Source of the DNA: Candidatus Fischerbacteria bacterium RBG_13_37_8
Lineage (GTDB): Bacteria; Acidobacteriota; HRBIN11; MFGW01
DNA: 5,178 nt
Assembly: GCA_001780385.1 (NCBI GenBank)
Contig: MFGW01000079.1
Coordinates: forward strand, 18,400 to 23,577
Direction: 5' to 3'
The notes below the pieces were generated by a model, which saw only the letters and a program-made list of their open reading frames with translations, was not told where the DNA came from and did not search any database. A program made the position numbers and the translations under genes. Positions 4,578 to 5,178 of the stretch are shown piece after piece. Position 1 is the first letter of the stretch. Each line of letters begins with the position of its first letter.

Positions 4578-5178
4578 TTATTTTGGTAGATATACAGCTT
4601 TCCAATAACCTTTCCTGTCCCCCGCCTGTAATTCATAAGAACCCTGGAGGGAAGAAGCAATGAGATGTGCAGAAAATACAACTTGGCCATATTTAGGGAC
4701 ATTTAACGTGAATCTGAATTCTTTTCTTTTTCTATTGGTAAAAGGTTCCCTGATGGTATAGGTGCCGAGGTTATGATGAAACCTGTTCGTATCATCGATA
4801 GATGCATTTATTCCTAAAATGATGGAACCGCTTATCATATTTTTTGATTCTTCGAGGTCCCAGTAAATACGCAGGTATGAATCAGAGGCTTTGAGAAATA
4901 AATCATCACCGACGGCAGACCATTTTCCAGATATTTTGCCATGTTCCTTAGGAAATTCCTGGATAATATTAGCCAAAGCCAGTTGTTGTTCCTGTGATAA
5001 TTGTTCCAGGAAATCGGAAGGTATTTTTTTTCTCTCTTCACCGGAGCAATATTGATTCCAGACACTGGTAAGTACAGTACCGCCTTCGCTTATCTTCGCT
5101 GTATTAATTGGATAATCAGCAAAGGCAAACAATCCGATTATATCATCCAAAATGCTGCTTATCCAATCAGCAATTTCA
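4578..5178 (-). CDS. Unrecognised protein, C-terminal 199 residues, start outside the window
   Basis: The frame ends with TAA at 4578-4580 and stays open to the window edge. The first visible candidate start is a TTG at 5150 (190 codons), but it has no Shine-Dalgarno and the frame continues nine codons further to the edge without a stop, so the true start probably lies upstream. The visible N-terminal part is mixed helix ('EIADWISSILDD', later 'FLEQLSQEQQLALANIIQEF'). From about residue 80 on it alternates hydrophobic and polar residues in short strands with aromatic pairs ('ISGKWSAVGDDLFLKA', 'LRIYWDLE', 'LGTYTIREPF', 'FRFTLNVP') and ends 'GSYELQAGDRKGYWKAVYLPK' split over glycine turns, suggesting a beta-sandwich or barrel. 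I see no catalytic motif, cysteine cluster or membrane segment in this part, and no family is recognised. It is co-directional with queA, 192 bp upstream. Confidence 0.7.
   Translation of the reverse strand, partial: EIADWISSILDDIIGLFAFADYPINTAKISEGGTVLTSVWNQYCSGEERKKIPSDFLEQLSQEQQLALANIIQEFPKEHGKISGKWSAVGDDLFLKASDSYLRIYWDLEESKNMISGSIILGINASIDDTNRFHHNLGTYTIREPFTNRKRKEFRFTLNVPKYGQVVFSAHLIASSLQGSYELQAGDRKGYWKAVYLPK

Noticed and set aside
4835..5065. Minus-strand 76-codon frame within the last gene
   Set aside because: It is an alternative frame of the longer partial gene, with no independent start signal.
5148..5150. TTG as the true start of the last gene
   Set aside because: It lacks a Shine-Dalgarno and the frame is open to the window end with protein-like sequence, so the start probably lies upstream.

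Overview
The window is chromosomal-looking, AT-rich bacterial DNA (GC clearly below one half by eye). It carries five protein genes, two of them cut by the window edges. I see no rRNA, tRNA, CRISPR array, transposase or phage gene. The lineage cannot be fixed from these genes. The queuosine gene and the hybrid-type sensor kinase are broadly bacterial. The GGGGC-TAAA-GCCCC palindrome, the tandem GTTCAAR heptamers and the GTGCCTGGCAC palindrome in AT-rich spacers remind me of intergenic repeats in anammox planctomycetes (Brocadiales) and some deltaproteobacterial-type genomes. That is a weak guess from memory.

Layout. Positions 1-1529 (minus) hold the N-terminal 509 residues of a membrane sensor histidine kinase. 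It has TM1, a periplasmic dCache domain, TM2, a coiled coil, PAS and the start of HisKA, and the window ends eight residues after the phospho-accepting histidine. A 56-bp divergent spacer (1530-1585) has face-to-face -10 hexamers and a perfect 11-bp palindrome. Positions 1586-2572 (plus) encode a GyaR-like D-2-hydroxyacid dehydrogenase (glyoxylate/hydroxypyruvate reductase type). Positions 2605-3342 (plus) encode an uncharacterised 245-aa protein with a Rossmann-like N-terminus, a CPxxCxEPxxCP cluster and a terminal CHG motif; it is probably co-transcribed with the dehydrogenase. Converging on it with only 5 bp between stop codons is queA (3348-4385, minus), the S-adenosylmethionine:tRNA ribosyltransferase-isomerase of queuosine synthesis. 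A 192-bp repeat-bearing spacer follows (4386-4577). Last is the C-terminal part of an unrecognised, apparently beta-rich protein (4578-5178, minus), which stays open to the window end.

How the genes relate. The dehydrogenase and the Cys-motif protein form a plausible two-gene transcription unit. The sensor kinase diverges from it and shares its regulatory spacer, so linked regulation is possible but unproven. queA and the gene upstream of it share a strand and could be co-transcribed through the repeat-bearing spacer, but nothing ties them functionally. I found no clear evidence of a novel multi-gene system. The item most worth following is the uncharacterised Cys-motif protein paired with the dehydrogenase.
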